Position numbers and translations under genes: made by a program. The notes beneath the pieces are model-generated. The model did not search any database. It saw only the letters and a list, made by a program, of their open reading frames with translations, and had not been told where the DNA came from. From the NCBI GenBank assembly GCA_963682175.1, contig OY821784.1, positions 20,689,621-20,753,620 of the forward strand: a DNA stretch of 64,000 bases. The letters run 5' to 3'. Each line of letters begins with the position of its first letter. The stretch's first letter is position 1. Source of the DNA: Triglochin maritima. Lineage: Eukaryota; Streptophyta; Magnoliopsida; Alismatales; Juncaginaceae. Positions 32,636-42,505 of the stretch are shown piece by piece.

Positions 32636-33244
32636 GGAAGAAATCGGTGGTGACCGGGCGAGCTTAAGAGTCGAATTCAAAGCCGGTTGCATCACCAAAT
32701 AAAGATAGAACCAATTCAAAATTCAAGTTGGTATAATTTTCTTATCCTTTAAATTTGTCAATAAAATTGGTTCTAGTCTAGGTTTTACATGCTTCATTGG
32801 CATATCTTTTACTCATTCATTGCAAATCTTAAATGCTTGAATGACATCCATAGTTTTAGAGTCAAATTTTCTAAATGGATGTAAAAAGGGGAAATGAAAA
32901 CATCACATGCTTAATTGTAGTATTTGCTTGATGTTAATAAGGGAGAAATAAATATGAACTTAACTGACAAATCATATTCATATCGATAGGGGGAGCTTAA
33001 TGAATATCATTTTCTTAGAGTAATGAAGTGCAAAATTTAAGGGGAGCAACTTCATTACAAGACATCCACATTGAACTTAATTCGTATAAATTTTTGATGA
33101 ATGTCAAAGGGGGAGAGATAATTAAGGGGGTAACTTGGAATTTTGACTTAAATTGAACAAAAACTATGCACATCCATAGGGGGAGCATTAATATGCATAG
33201 TTTACATCTAAAAATTCCATGTATTAAGATATGTTGCCATCATC
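32636..33244 (+). repeat. 3' untranslated region with multiple polypurine-tract-like repeats (copy 2)
   Basis: No gene. At least seven G-rich blocks (near 32885, 32940, 32987, 33038, 33107, 33122 and 33177) resemble the true tract and alternate with repeated phrases about 'catcc' and 'atgcatag'. Repeated tracts of this kind are known from SIRE/Maximus-lineage elements. Confidence 0.75.
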
Positions 33245-33258
33245 AAAAAGGGGGAGAT
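33245..33258 (+). promoter_or_regulatory. Polypurine tract of copia copy 2
   Basis: AAAAAGGGGGAGAT immediately precedes the 3' LTR start TGTTGGC; it primes plus-strand synthesis. Confidence 0.85.
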
Positions 33259-34582
33259 TGTTGGCTTTTTGGCATTAATCTATGTTTTGATGATTTAATC
33301 AACCTAATCTTAATTGTGATCATGTAGAGAGCAGCACACATGTTGCATTGCATATATATTGCTTTGTGCTAACCTCTACAGCTGATCAAGACTCAAGGAA
33401 GAAAGGAAATCAAGTCAGGACATGTAATCAAACTTATTTGAAGACATGTATTTTGTATTTCTTTGAGTCTTTAGGAGCCTTGTGTAATTGAGCATACTTG
33501 AGCTAAAAACTACTAAACAACACACTAGGTTCCCTATAGAAGTCACACACAAAATTTCACATAATTTGGACTTCAATAGATCATCCAAACTAGAACCTGA
33601 AAACACCTAAACAAAACTTGAACTGCCTGGACCAAAACGGTCGAATGTTGAAACCTTTTCGTTCGACCGTTCACACGTGTCACATGACCGTTTGTTTTGT
33701 CGTATTATACCCAACGATCGTATTCGTATTATTCCCAAATACCCCAAAATCACCAAACATCTGGTCGACCGAAACTTTCTTAACGGTCGACCGAACCAAC
33801 AAAATTTGGTCTCCCAGCAGTGCCTGGACTTATTCGGTTGACCAATCCCCTGAGCCCGTTCGACCGTTAACTTAAGTTGACTTAAGTCCAAGCTGAATTT
33901 TGACCAAACGGTCGAACGACATACCCATTTCGGTCCACCTTTTTTAGGCAGAATTGGGTCCTGCAGGTTTCCGTTTTGTGTATCTTACACCAACTCATAC
34001 CCAATCAACCCCAACGGCTATATTCTCTCTAATTCTTATAAATAGAGTTGTAAAATACATTTTAACACAACTCTCCCACTACATACTTGTCCAATACATT
34101 AGAGAGAATCCCAAACACTCCAAGCCTCCAATTTCCACACTTAAGATCAATTCCAATCCTTCTCAAGTGTGCTCAAGTTTAGAGAGTGATTGTCCCACTC
34201 AAGTTTGTTGCTGTCGAAGAAGAGTAAAGGTTTCGGTGAAAGCCCGAAGCATCCCTCTAGGATTGTGAGAGGTGGAGCCAAGCTCAGTGAGGGTTGTTCG
34301 TTTGCTTGAAGATTGTAAAGGCATTCTCTCCCGGCCCGGAACGGGGAGTGGTTAGTGAAGTCGTGAGCGGAGCTCGGTGATCCGAGCGGAGGTTGCAAGA
34401 GAGAACTAGGACCCGGGTGGGGTGCCAAACCTCTATAAAATTCCCCCGTGTCCATTGTGGCGTGCATTATTCTCTCCTCACTTGCTTGTTTGTTTAAAAT
34501 TCTGCTGTAAATCTTTGATTGTTTAAACAAGTAGGTAATTAGCTTAAAAGTGATTAGCATAGCCAACCCATACGATCCTACA
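33259..34582 (+). mobile_element. 3' LTR of copia copy 2
   Basis: A 1324-bp LTR, very similar to 29607-30927 by eye, with the same termini, palindrome cluster (about 33640-33945) and TATA box (34037-34044). GAATG follows at 34583-34587. Confidence 0.92.
33640..33945. repeat. CGGTCGACCG palindrome array (copia copy 2, 3' LTR)
   Basis: The same arrangement as in the 5' LTR, with independent base changes at several sites (for example CTGGTCGACCG near 33760, where the other LTR has CCGGTCAACCG). Confidence 0.8.
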
Positions 34583-34587
34583 GAATG
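34583..34587. repeat. TSD GAATG, right copy (copia copy 2)
   Basis: Direct repeat of 29602-29606. Athila LTR sequence resumes right after it. Confidence 0.9.
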
Positions 34588-35121
34588 ATGACGTAAGGAT
34601 AATGATGGAATTATTGTTGGAAACATGACTTGTAGTTGCACGTACTCTTCTCTCATTTACCTTGGTTAATGCCTGCATGTTTTAATAATAATGTGTTGTC
34701 TTATTTCATGTGGAGGCATAGTAGGGTCTAGTCTTTATACATGAGTTCATTTAGCTTCATTCTAATTACTATGTTGTATGTTCTAATGATATTGTGTTAT
34801 CTTAATTCATGTGGAGGCAAAGTTGGATTTAGTTTTAAGATTTTCATGCACTACATGTTGTGATGAGCATAATTGAACACACACAAACACATATCTTTAT
34901 ATTCACATTCTTTCTCTACCCCCTATGGGGTTTAGTTTTATTGCGTATTTCCCATTTCCTTTCGTATTGTAGTGTAGTTTAGATCATAACTCTTTTCTCT
35001 CCTTTCTTTCCCACTCGCCTTCGACAAACTAAAGTCGACACACCTCCTTGGGGATCGATTCGTATTTGCCACCGCTTCAATGTGGTCGTGCACAAGCGGT
35101 TAATTATAAAACGTTCAATCA

Positions 35122-35126
35122 GGAGT
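35122..35126. repeat. TSD GGAGT, right copy (Athila solo LTR)
   Basis: Direct repeat of 28425-28429. LINE D ORF2 resumes with codons for 'SLARTLAWEES'. Confidence 0.85.
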
Positions 35127-35540
35127 CTCTTGCACGAACACTTGCTTGGGAGGAGTCTATTATTCGACAAAAATCAAAGGTGAAGTGGTTCAAAGAGGGG
35201 GACCGAAAAACTAGGTTTTTCTGTGCACAACTTCGAGTGAGGAGAGCCACCAACCAAGTGAGACGAGTGTGTGAGGGTGCCACCATCGTGGAAGAGGAAG
35301 GAAATATTCAGGACGGCTTCCGGCATTTTTATACTAACTTGTTTGCTAACAATTTTATACTAACTTGTTTGCTAACGAGGGTGCCCCCCTCGTTCATTTT
35401 ACCACAACTCCTTCCGGCGGAGGGGAGCGAGTTGACACGTGAACTTGACATGAAGGAGTTGGAGGATGTGGTGCTAAACGCAAACGTGGATAAGGTGCCG
35501 ATTCCCAATGGCTTCAATGCTAAGTGGATATCTAGTACAG
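35127..35540 (+). pseudogene. LINE D ORF2, continued (RT N-terminal part), truncated
   Basis: It continues LINE D after the inserted LTR: 'ARTLAWEESIIRQKSKVKWFKEGDRKTRFF' matches LINE B near 12970. A 26-bp local duplication ('attttatactaacttgtttgctaac') occurs near 35330-35380. Similarity ends after 'GFNAK' near 35525, before the RT catalytic core, where a minus-strand LTR begins at 35559. The core, zf-RVT and 3' end are missing. Confidence 0.88.
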
Positions 35541-35558
35541 TGGCTCTGGGACTTATCT

Positions 35559-36129
35559 TGTAACATCCTCAAATAGCAGAAAAATTTAAAATTTTCTAAA
35601 CAACAATCAACAGAGGATATTACTCAAACACAAGGAAAAAGGTGCACCAACATATATAATATATATATCCGAGTATTTTCAAAAGTGTGATTACATCAAC
35701 AGGCTACACAAAAAATACAAGTAATTACTCCGACCTCAAATGAGAGAAAGCAGGATCAGGTAGCAGCACTCCTCTCCTCGGTCACCACCCCACCTAACGC
35801 CGCCCAGGACCTGAAAAGCAAACATGCAACAATGCCTGAGTTTCCAGAAGGAAACCCCGTATGCCAAACTCTACAATGGAAGAACTGAAAAGCAACCTAC
35901 CATGCAATTCTACCAACAAGAAAAGCACGACAACCAGGCTGGGCTCCAGGGCTCTTTCACCCAACCATAGCACACACCACCGGTACGGGGCTCCAGGCTT
36001 TCTCACCCAACCACCGCAACACACTCGTCGCCAAGCTGGGCTCTAGGGCTTTTTCACCCAACCGCAGCTAGAACGACACGACCAAGGGCTCCAGGGCTTT
36101 TGCACCCAACCCAAACGTCCAAGGGCTTT
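35559..36129 (-). mobile_element. Tekay-like LTR, minus strand, fragment (5'-proximal part at 44047-44187)
   Basis: On the minus strand this ends ...GGATGTTACA, like the Tekay-like LTR end at 37912 (GGACGTTACA). It shares the 'gtttggcatac.gggtttcct' and 'cctgatcctgcttt' segments with that LTR. It differs in the middle, where it carries tandem 'ttgggtgaaaaagccctggagccc' units of about 45-50 bp in place of 26-bp units, so it is a sister subfamily. A younger plus-strand element splits it at 36130. Confidence 0.8.
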
Positions 36130-36225
36130 TGTTAGATCCTAACCCTTGCTTACTGTTCTTAATTGTGTTTAGGAGAGGATTAGTGATGGATTGAGATGGA
36201 CGGCTGAGATCGAGTCGGAGAAATG

Positions 36226-36233
36226 TATATAAA
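36226..36233 (+). promoter_or_regulatory. TATA box of the Tekay-like 5' LTR
   Basis: TATATAAA about 97 bp into the LTR. The 3' LTR reads TATATCAA at the same place (42596-42603), a change likely to weaken the box. Confidence 0.6.
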
Positions 36234-36235
36234 GG

Positions 36236-36273
<38 letters not shown>

Positions 36274-36524
36274 GCATCTCTCACTCACTCTAGACTCGTC
36301 TCTCTCTCTCCCTCTGTGGTTCTTCGGTGTTGGCGGAGGCAAGGATCGGAGTGTTGGATTCGCCGGGGTCGTCGTAGAGATCGTTGTGTTCGCCGGAGTT
36401 TGGGTTTATCGTGGAAAAGCTCACCGTCGTTCTTCAAAGGCTTCTTCAAGCCTTAAGGTATGTCAAACTTGCTTTCAAGCTCACCTATTGTTAGTGTGGG
36501 AGTGGGAGCGGTCGACGGTAGGCC

Positions 36525-37160
36525 GTTTCGGGCTCGTCGGACCTGCACAGCCGTTTCTGAACTATAAACGGTCGACCGGTGTTTTGGTTCGGTCGACCGG
36601 TTATAGTGTATTTGGGGCAGAATTCCTCGCACCGGTCGAACGATGCCCTTTTGGGTGGTCGACCGGTTGTGCAATTTTTAGCGAGAGAAAACATCCTGGG
36701 TATTTTCGGTCGAACGGGACACCTTTGCCGGTCAACCGAAAGTACTGTTGTAGGTCGGTTGGGGCGTTGACCATCTAAACGGTCGACCGCCTGTTTGACT
36801 CGTTCGACCGACGTTTAAGTTAACTTAATGTCCGGTCGACCCGAAGTGAGGTTTCGGTCGACCGTGTGTATGGTTTGGTCGAAGGTTTGACACTGGTGGA
36901 TTTCGGTCGACCGCTAGTGTGTGTGGTTCGACCGTGTAATTGAGTTTTATTGGAAGTTTTCTACTGGAGGTTTTCGGTCGACCGATAAGGTTCGGTTGTT
37001 CGACCGTTTTACTGTTGTTTGCGAAAATGGGTTTTCTACTGGTGCTTTTCGGTCGACCGGGACCCCTTTGTCGGTCGACCATTTGGTGGGTTTTTTCGGT
37101 TGGGTCAGTTCTCTGGGTGAGGATCGGTCGACCGGAAGACATGATTTGTTCGACCGTTTT
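36525..37160. repeat. CGGTCGACCG palindrome array (Tekay 5' LTR)
   Basis: About twenty copies in 640 bp, at least eight of them exact (near 36569, 36590, 36779, 36855, 36904, 36977, 37049 and 37125). The rest differ by one or two bases. It lies downstream of the TATA box, so most of it should be within the transcribed part of the LTR. Confidence 0.9.
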
Positions 37161-37294
37161 ACACTGTTTGTGTGTGTGTGTGTGTTGCTATTGATTGGCT
37201 AGAAGGCAACGGGTCTCCGGCCCTTTTGGGGCGACGACACAGACATTCCGGCCCTATAGCGATTAGTGGTGACACGTGGGTTGTGATTTTGTGG

Positions 37295-37388
37295 CCGTGG
37301 CTCCGGCGACTGAGGTAAAGCCGTGGCTCCGGAGAATGAGGCAAAGCCGTGGCTCCGGCAAATGATGCAAAACCGTGGCTCCGGTAAC
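37295..37388 (+). repeat. 26-bp tandem repeats in the Tekay LTR
   Basis: Units beginning 'ccgtggctccgg' start at 37295, 37321, 37347 and 37373 (partial). Matching units lie at about 43676-43771 in the 3' LTR. Confidence 0.85.
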
Positions 37389-37915
37389 ACTGAGGCAATG
37401 AGGGGGTTGTGTGGCCGTGTTTTGGACCGACGGTGCCTTGTGTGCACGTATGTTGGTGGGTTGGGGTGAGAGGACCCTTGACACCCGTGTTGTTGGGCTA
37501 TGGCCGGGAGAGAGGTCCCGGGAACTTAGCGGGTGTTTCTGTTGTGGTGCTTTACGTTTCTTTGCACATTTCATTTCTGTCCATATATGTGTTAGGGTTT
37601 GGCATACTGGGTTTCCTCCTGGAAACTCAGGCATTCATTGTCTGCTTTCAGGCCGAGAGCGACGTTAGGTGGGTGGCGTCGGCGGAGGGAGCGCTCGAGA
37701 CCTGATCCTGCTTCCCTATATTTTGAGGTGGTTGTGATTACTTGTGTATATTTCATGTATATGATCTTTTGATGTAATCACATTCATTTGTAAACTCGTT
37801 CACATATATATATTATATGTTGGTGCACCAGTGTGTGTATTTCTTTTCGTAATGTCCTCGTTGATTGTATGTTTAAAATTTGAAATTTTCCGCTGTGTTT
37901 GAGGACGTTACAACT

Positions 37916-37927
37916 TGGTATCAGAGC
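37916..37927 (+). promoter_or_regulatory. Primer-binding site, tRNA-Met type (Tekay)
   Basis: TGGTATCAGAGC begins three bases after the LTR end. Confidence 0.88.
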
Positions 37928-38023
37928 GATCAGTTTCAGTGTCTTCGTCCAATGGAACCACCCTTAGAGTTGTGTCAATCATGCATGCATTGTTCTCATT
38001 CATGTTTTGTGTCTCCTGTGTAG

Positions 38024-41000
38024 ATGGCTCCGAGGCGTGTGAGACCTTCTCCCCGAGACCGTAGCACCAGTGATGAGGTGGGTGAGGGGAGTAGAGGTGA
38101 GGAGCTGAGGACGCTCCAGGGCACGCTGGGTAGATTGGGCGAGATTCTCGAGCGCCAATCCGCCAAGGCTGATCAGGGAGGAGCGGGCGCTGTGTTGGAT
38201 CGGTTTATGCGTCAGCATCCCCCTTCCTTCGATGGTAGCGGCGATCCTGAGGCAGCAGAGGACTGGGTCTTTAAGATCCAGAAGATATTTTGGGCAATTG
38301 GGTGTCCTCCTGAGAGGAAGGTGGATCTGGCCACTAACGTTTTGGACCGCGGCGCAGCCAACTGGTGGAGATCCACTTCTGCTGTGGTGTTCGAGGACAG
38401 TGAGGAGTTGAGCTGGGAGGAGTTCCTAGTGGAGTTCAACCAGCAGTACTTTCCGCAGCACGCCCGCGACAGGAAGAGAGAGGAGTTCCTGGCTTTAGAG
38501 CAGAGGGACATGACTCTGGCTGCCTACATCAGCAAATTTCACGCTTTGGAGCGATACTGTCCAGAGATTTATGTGACGCAGGAGCAGAGGGCTCGGAGGT
38601 TTGTGCGCGGTCTGAGGCCGCAGTTCAGGGCCCGTGTTACCACGAGCATGCCACAGACGTTAGCAGACGCTGTGAAGTTCGCGACCATCATGGATCAGGA
38701 TAGCCAGGACATTGAGGAGGCTAGGAGGTCGCAGGTGAAGACCGGAGTGCGTCCGGGGAGTCAGTTGTCAGGGAATCTGGGCAAGAGGCCTCGGATTGAC
38801 GGAGGTGGACCACCGCAGGCTGGGCAGTGCAGGCAGTGTGGTGGATTTCATCCGGGACGCGGTTGCGGGCCCCGTTCTAGCGCGTGTCATGGTTGTGGCC
38901 AGCTGGGTCACTTTGTTCGTTCTTGCCCGAGTAGGCCGGGTGGACCTATTGTTCGGCCGGGATCATCCACAGCTGGTGGAGCTAGACCAAGTCGTTCTGC
39001 AGCACCACCCCAGCAGGGGAAGAACGCAGGTCGCGTATTCACTATCCAGGTGGAGGAGGCTAGAGATGCGAGCACGGTGGTGGAAGGTACGCTACTTCTT
39101 GCAGATTTGGTAGCTAGGGTGTTGTTCGACTCTGGGGCCACACACTCGTTTATCTCTGAGCAGTTTGCGAGCGTGTTGGGCCGTACCCCTGCGATGTTGA
39201 CTGCCACTTTGGAAGTCAGCACACCCCTGGGTTTGGTGGGCACTGTGGGGAGATTTCTTCCCGGCGCCACGATTGCTTCGGGAGACCAGGAATTTCCGGC
39301 TGACCTGGTTTTGCTACCGATGGTGGACTTCGATGTTATACTCGGGATGGATTGGTTGTCCCAGTACGACGTCCGAGTCTTGTGCCGTGATAAGAAGATT
39401 TTGATTCCGAGACGAGGTTTGCCTGATCTTCTGATCAGAGGATTGAAGGACCGCGGGAGTCGGTTGATTGTTTCTTCGGTTATAGCTCGGAAGTTGATTC
39501 AGCAGGGTTGCAGGGCTTTTGTGGCCACCTTGGTAGTTCCAGACCCAGAGATGAGGAGGCTGGAGGACATCGAGATTGTTCAGGATTTTCCCGAGGTGTT
39601 TGTTGATGATGTCTCCGGTCTACCACCTCACAGAGAGATAGAGTTCGGCATTGATTTGGTAGCTGGGGCTACACCGCAGTCGAAGGCTACGTACAGGATG
39701 GCGCCTGCAGAGTTGTCGGAGCTGAAGGAGCAGTTACAGGTTCTGATGGATACTGGGTTTATCCGACCCAGTGTCTCACCGTGGGGTGCGCCAATTTTAT
39801 TTGTGAAGAAGGACGGCTCGTTGCGGATGTGCATAGATTACCGGATGCTGAATAAGGTTACTGTGAGGAATCAGTATCCTTTGCCCAGGATCGAGGACCT
39901 GTTTGACCAGTTGCCGTCAGCGAAGGTGTTCTCGAAGATTGATCTGCGATCTGGGTACCATCAGTTGAGGATCAAAGAGGCAGATGTTCAGAAGACAGCT
40001 TTTCGGACGAGGTACGGGCACTTAGAGTTTCTGGTGATGCCGTTCGGGTTGACGAACGCGCCTGCAGCATTTATGGATCTGAAGAATAGGACTTTCAGTC
40101 AGTATCTCGACCGTTTCGTGATTGTCTTCGTGGACGATATTTTAGTCTATTCACGAGATATGGATCAGCACCGGGAGCATCTGAGGATTGTACTTGGCAT
40201 TCTGAGAGATCAGCAGCTGTATGCCAAGTTTTCGAAGTGCGAGTTCTGGCTTCACAGTGTTGCATTTTTGGGGCATATCGTGTCAGGAGATGGGATATCA
40301 GTGGATCCAGCGAAGGTCGAGGCAGTGACGCAGTGGAGAGCCCCGACGAGTGTGACTGAGATTAGGAGTTTTGTTGGATTGGTGGGTTATTACCGTCGGT
40401 TCATCAAAGACTTCTCGAGACTTGCTTCACCACTGACAGCGCTGACGAAGAAAGGAGTGAAGTTTGTTTGGTCCCAGAATTCCAAGGACAGTTTTCAGGA
40501 ACTGAAGAGTCAGTTGACGACTGCTCCAGTTCTGACTCTTCCCAGCGGTAGCGGAGGTTATGTGATTTACAGCGACGCCTCAGGTGTTTGTTTGGGCTGT
40601 GTACTGATGCAGCACGGGGAGGTGGTGGCGTATGCTTCGAGGCAGCTGAAGGTGCACGAGAAGAATTACCCCACTCACGATCTAGAGTTGGCAGTCGTGG
40701 TCCATGCTCTGAAGATTTGGCGTCACTATTTGTATGGTGAGCGGTTCGAAGTCTTCACGGATCATCAGAGTCTGAAGTACCTGTTTTCTCAGAAGGAGCT
40801 GAATATGAGGCAGCGCAGATGGCTGGAGCTGATTAAAGATTTTGATTTCACCATCTCCTATCATCCGGGGAAGGCGAATTCAGTTGCAGACGCGCTGAGC
40901 AGGAAGGTGGAGGTGTCAGTTGCGAGTTTGTGTATTCCGGAGTGGAGGCTACTCGAGACATTGTCAGAGTGGAGGCCATTCACCGAGAGCTCGGGGAGAG

Positions 41001-42505
41001 CAGTGATTGCGGGTCTTCGAGTGGAGCCGCAGACCGTCAGTCGAGTTGTCCAGGCTCAGCACAGGGATGAGGATTTGACTAGTCAGCTACAGTCAGCTGC
41101 CAGAGATGGGTCAGACTTCACTGTGGGAGTGGATGGAGGTCTGAGGTTCAGGAGTCGGATCTGGGTGCCGAAGGTCGATGCGCTGAGAGCTGACATCATG
41201 GAGGAGGCACACCGAGCCAGATATTCCATTCACCCGGGGAGTACGAAAATGTATAAGGATCTGCAGCGGAATTTCTGGTGGCGAGGGATGAAGCGTGATG
41301 TGGCTGATTTTGTGGCTAGGTGTTTGGTTTGCCAGCAGGTGAAGATCGAGCACCAGAGACCAGCGGGACCGATGCAGAGTATAGAGCTACCTGAGTGGAA
41401 GTGGGAGCACGTGACGATGGATTTCGTCACCGGGTTGCCGAACACGAGGAGCTCTCATGACGCGATTTGGGTTATAGTCGATCGACTGACCAAATCGGCA
41501 CATTTTCAGGCCATCCGGACTACTCTACCTTTGGAGGGTCTTGCGAGATTGTATATTGAGGAGATCGTCAGACTGCATGGGGTGCGAGTGAGTATCATTT
41601 CAGATCGAGATCCGAGGTTTACTTCCAGATTCTGGGGGAGTTTGCAGCAGGCTCTGGGTACTCGTATGAAGTTCAGTACAACATTTCACCCGCAGACAGA
41701 CGGTCAGTCAGAGAAGACCATTCAGTCGTTAGAGGACATGCTGAGAGCGTGCACTCTGGATTGGGCAGGGCACTGGGATGAGCACTTGCCGTTGATCGAG
41801 TTTGCCTACAACAACAGCTACCATGCGAGTATTGGGATGGCGCCGTACGATACTTTGTACGGGAGGCCGTGCAAATCATCGGTGTGCTGGAGTGAGGTAG
41901 GCGAGAGACAGTTAGTCGGGCCTGAGATTATACAGATGTATGCTGAGAAGGTTGATGTGATCAGGCAGCGACTGGCGACAGCTCAGAGCAGGCAGAAGAG
42001 CTACGCGGATCGGCGTAGGCGAGTGTTGATTTTTGAGGTTGGCGATCATGTCTTTCTGACGATCTCACCGTCTCGTGGGGTGATGAGATTCGGGAAGAAG
42101 GGGAAGCTCAGTCCGAGGTACATTGGGCCGTTCGAGATTTTGGACCGAGTTGGAGAGGTCGCCTACCGGAATGCGTTGCCGCCACAGTTTTCTGGTCTTC
42201 ATAACGTCTTCCACGTTTCGATGCTGAGGAAGTACGTGTCAGATCCGTCTCATGTGATTCAGATTGAGGTTCCAGAGATCCCGCAGGATTTGTCTCTCGA
42301 GGAGAGACCGGTTGAGATTGTGGATCGGATGGATCACCAGCTCAGGAGGAGGACGATTCCTATGGTTAAGGTCAGGTGGCAGCATCACTCTGAGCGAGAG
42401 GCTACTTGGGAGGTTGAGGAGGAAGTTCGGAAGTCGTATCCGGAGCTATTAAGCACTGGATTTAATTTCGTGGGCGAGATTCTTTTAAGGAGGGTGGATT
42501 GTTAG
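38024..42505 (+). CDS. Gag-pol polyprotein of the Tekay-like chromovirus (1493 aa)
   Basis: One open frame encodes the whole polyprotein. Gag covers about residues 1-310 and includes a retrotransposon-gag core ('[18 protein letters not shown]') and a CCHC knuckle at about 288-301 (C-2-C-4-H-4-C). The aspartic protease has [10 protein letters not shown] near 369. The RT lies at about 560-735, with '[14 protein letters not shown]', '[11 protein letters not shown]' and FVDD near 703. RNase H (about 840-965) has '[10 protein letters not shown]' and 'TDHQSLKYL'. Integrase has an HHCC finger (about 1064-1104) and the catalytic set D (MDFVTG), D (SDRDPRF), E (QSEKTIQ). A chromodomain near 1412-1485 ('[17 protein letters not shown]') probably directs insertion to marked chromatin. 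ATG 38024 lies 97 bases after the PBS. No frameshift separates gag from pol. The stop overlaps the start of the 3' LTR (42500). Confidence 0.95.
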   Translation: MAPRRVRPSPRDRSTSDEVGEGSRGEELRTLQGTLGRLGEILERQSAKADQGGAGAVLDRFMRQHPPSFDGSGDPEAAEDWVFKIQKIFWAIGCPPERKVDLATNVLDRGAANWWRSTSAVVFEDSEELSWEEFLVEFNQQYFPQHARDRKREEFLALEQRDMTLAAYISKFHALERYCPEIYVTQEQRARRFVRGLRPQFRARVTTSMPQTLADAVKFATIMDQDSQDIEEARRSQVKTGVRPGSQLSGNLGKRPRIDGGGPPQAGQCRQCGGFHPGRGCGPRSSACHGCGQLGHFVRSCPSRPGGPIVRPGSSTAGGARPSRSAAPPQQGKNAGRVFTIQVEEARDASTVVEGTLLLADLVARVLFDSGATHSFISEQFASVLGRTPAMLTATLEVSTPLGLVGTVGRFLPGATIASGDQEFPADLVLLPMVDFDVILGMDWLSQYDVRVLCRDKKILIPRRGLPDLLIRGLKDRGSRLIVSSVIARKLIQQGCRAFVATLVVPDPEMRRLEDIEIVQDFPEVFVDDVSGLPPHREIEFGIDLVAGATPQSKATYRMAPAELSELKEQLQVLMDTGFIRPSVSPWGAPILFVKKDGSLRMCIDYRMLNKVTVRNQYPLPRIEDLFDQLPSAKVFSKIDLRSGYHQLRIKEADVQKTAFRTRYGHLEFLVMPFGLTNAPAAFMDLKNRTFSQYLDRFVIVFVDDILVYSRDMDQHREHLRIVLGILRDQQLYAKFSKCEFWLHSVAFLGHIVSGDGISVDPAKVEAVTQWRAPTSVTEIRSFVGLVGYYRRFIKDFSRLASPLTALTKKGVKFVWSQNSKDSFQELKSQLTTAPVLTLPSGSGGYVIYSDASGVCLGCVLMQHGEVVAYASRQLKVHEKNYPTHDLELAVVVHALKIWRHYLYGERFEVFTDHQSLKYLFSQKELNMRQRRWLELIKDFDFTISYHPGKANSVADALSRKVEVSVASLCIPEWRLLETLSEWRPFTESSGRAVIAGLRVEPQTVSRVVQAQHRDEDLTSQLQSAARDGSDFTVGVDGGLRFRSRIWVPKVDALRADIMEEAHRARYSIHPGSTKMYKDLQRNFWWRGMKRDVADFVARCLVCQQVKIEHQRPAGPMQSIELPEWKWEHVTMDFVTGLPNTRSSHDAIWVIVDRLTKSAHFQAIRTTLPLEGLARLYIEEIVRLHGVRVSIISDRDPRFTSRFWGSLQQALGTRMKFSTTFHPQTDGQSEKTIQSLEDMLRACTLDWAGHWDEHLPLIEFAYNNSYHASIGMAPYDTLYGRPCKSSVCWSEVGERQLVGPEIIQMYAEKVDVIRQRLATAQSRQKSYADRRRRVLIFEVGDHVFLTISPSRGVMRFGKKGKLSPRYIGPFEILDRVGEVAYRNALPPQFSGLHNVFHVSMLRKYVSDPSHVIQIEVPEIPQDLSLEERPVEIVDRMDHQLRRRTIPMVKVRWQHHSEREATWEVEEEVRKSYPELLSTGFNFVGEILLRRVDC
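42487..42499 (+). promoter_or_regulatory. Polypurine tract of the Tekay-like element
   Basis: AAGGAGGGTGGAT directly precedes the 3' LTR start TGTTAGATCC and is also the last coding sequence of gag-pol. Confidence 0.8.

Larger units (their letters stand above)
29607..34582 (+). mobile_element. Gag-only copia element (TR-GAG-like), copy 2, complete
   Basis: A 4976-bp element with two LTRs, a tRNA-Met primer site, one gag reading frame, a polypurine tract and a GAATG target duplication. No protease, integrase, RT or RNase H region exists: gag ends with the 'VWVPKS' motif, and 3' untranslated sequence follows at once. In SIRE/Maximus-lineage elements, to which the gag tail looks similar, that motif precedes the protease, so pol appears to have been deleted cleanly. 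Mobility would need proteins from an autonomous relative. Confidence 0.9.
28430..35121 (+). mobile_element. Athila-lineage solo LTR, split by a copia element
   Basis: It starts TGATTGACATCATTTCATGC and ends AACGTTCAATCA, the termini of the Athila LTRs in the window, with a 5-bp TSD on both sides and no PBS or internal sequence. Its own sequence is 28430-29606 plus 34588-35121 (about 1.7 kb). It is longer than the other copies because of a 179-bp tandem duplication. Intra-element LTR recombination usually produces such solo LTRs. A TATA box is at 29103-29110. Confidence 0.88.
36130..37912 (+). mobile_element. 5' LTR of the Tekay-like element
   Basis: A 1783-bp LTR, TGTTAGATCC...GACGTTACA. In order it holds a TATA box (36226-36233), a CT microsatellite (36240-36269), the CGGTCGACCG array (36525-37160), a GT microsatellite (near 37168-37182), 26-bp tandem units (37295-37388) and a 3' part shared with the minus-strand sister LTR. 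Confidence 0.92.

Noticed and set aside
35540..35558. A PBS-like remnant (gctctgggactta) beside the minus-strand Tekay LTR
   Set aside because: Only a six-base match (gctctg) to the expected complement; too weak to call.
36525..37160. The spaced CGGTCGACCG repeats considered as a CRISPR array
   Set aside because: The repeat is only 10 bp, spacing is irregular, copies are degenerate, no cas genes exist, and the arrays lie in plant LTRs.
36921..37705. Open frames of 80-100 codons in both Tekay LTRs (and equivalents near 43300-44240)
   Set aside because: They lie in LTR sequence, occur in overlapping frames on both strands, and the reading is dominated by translated palindrome repeats (FGRP, STG).
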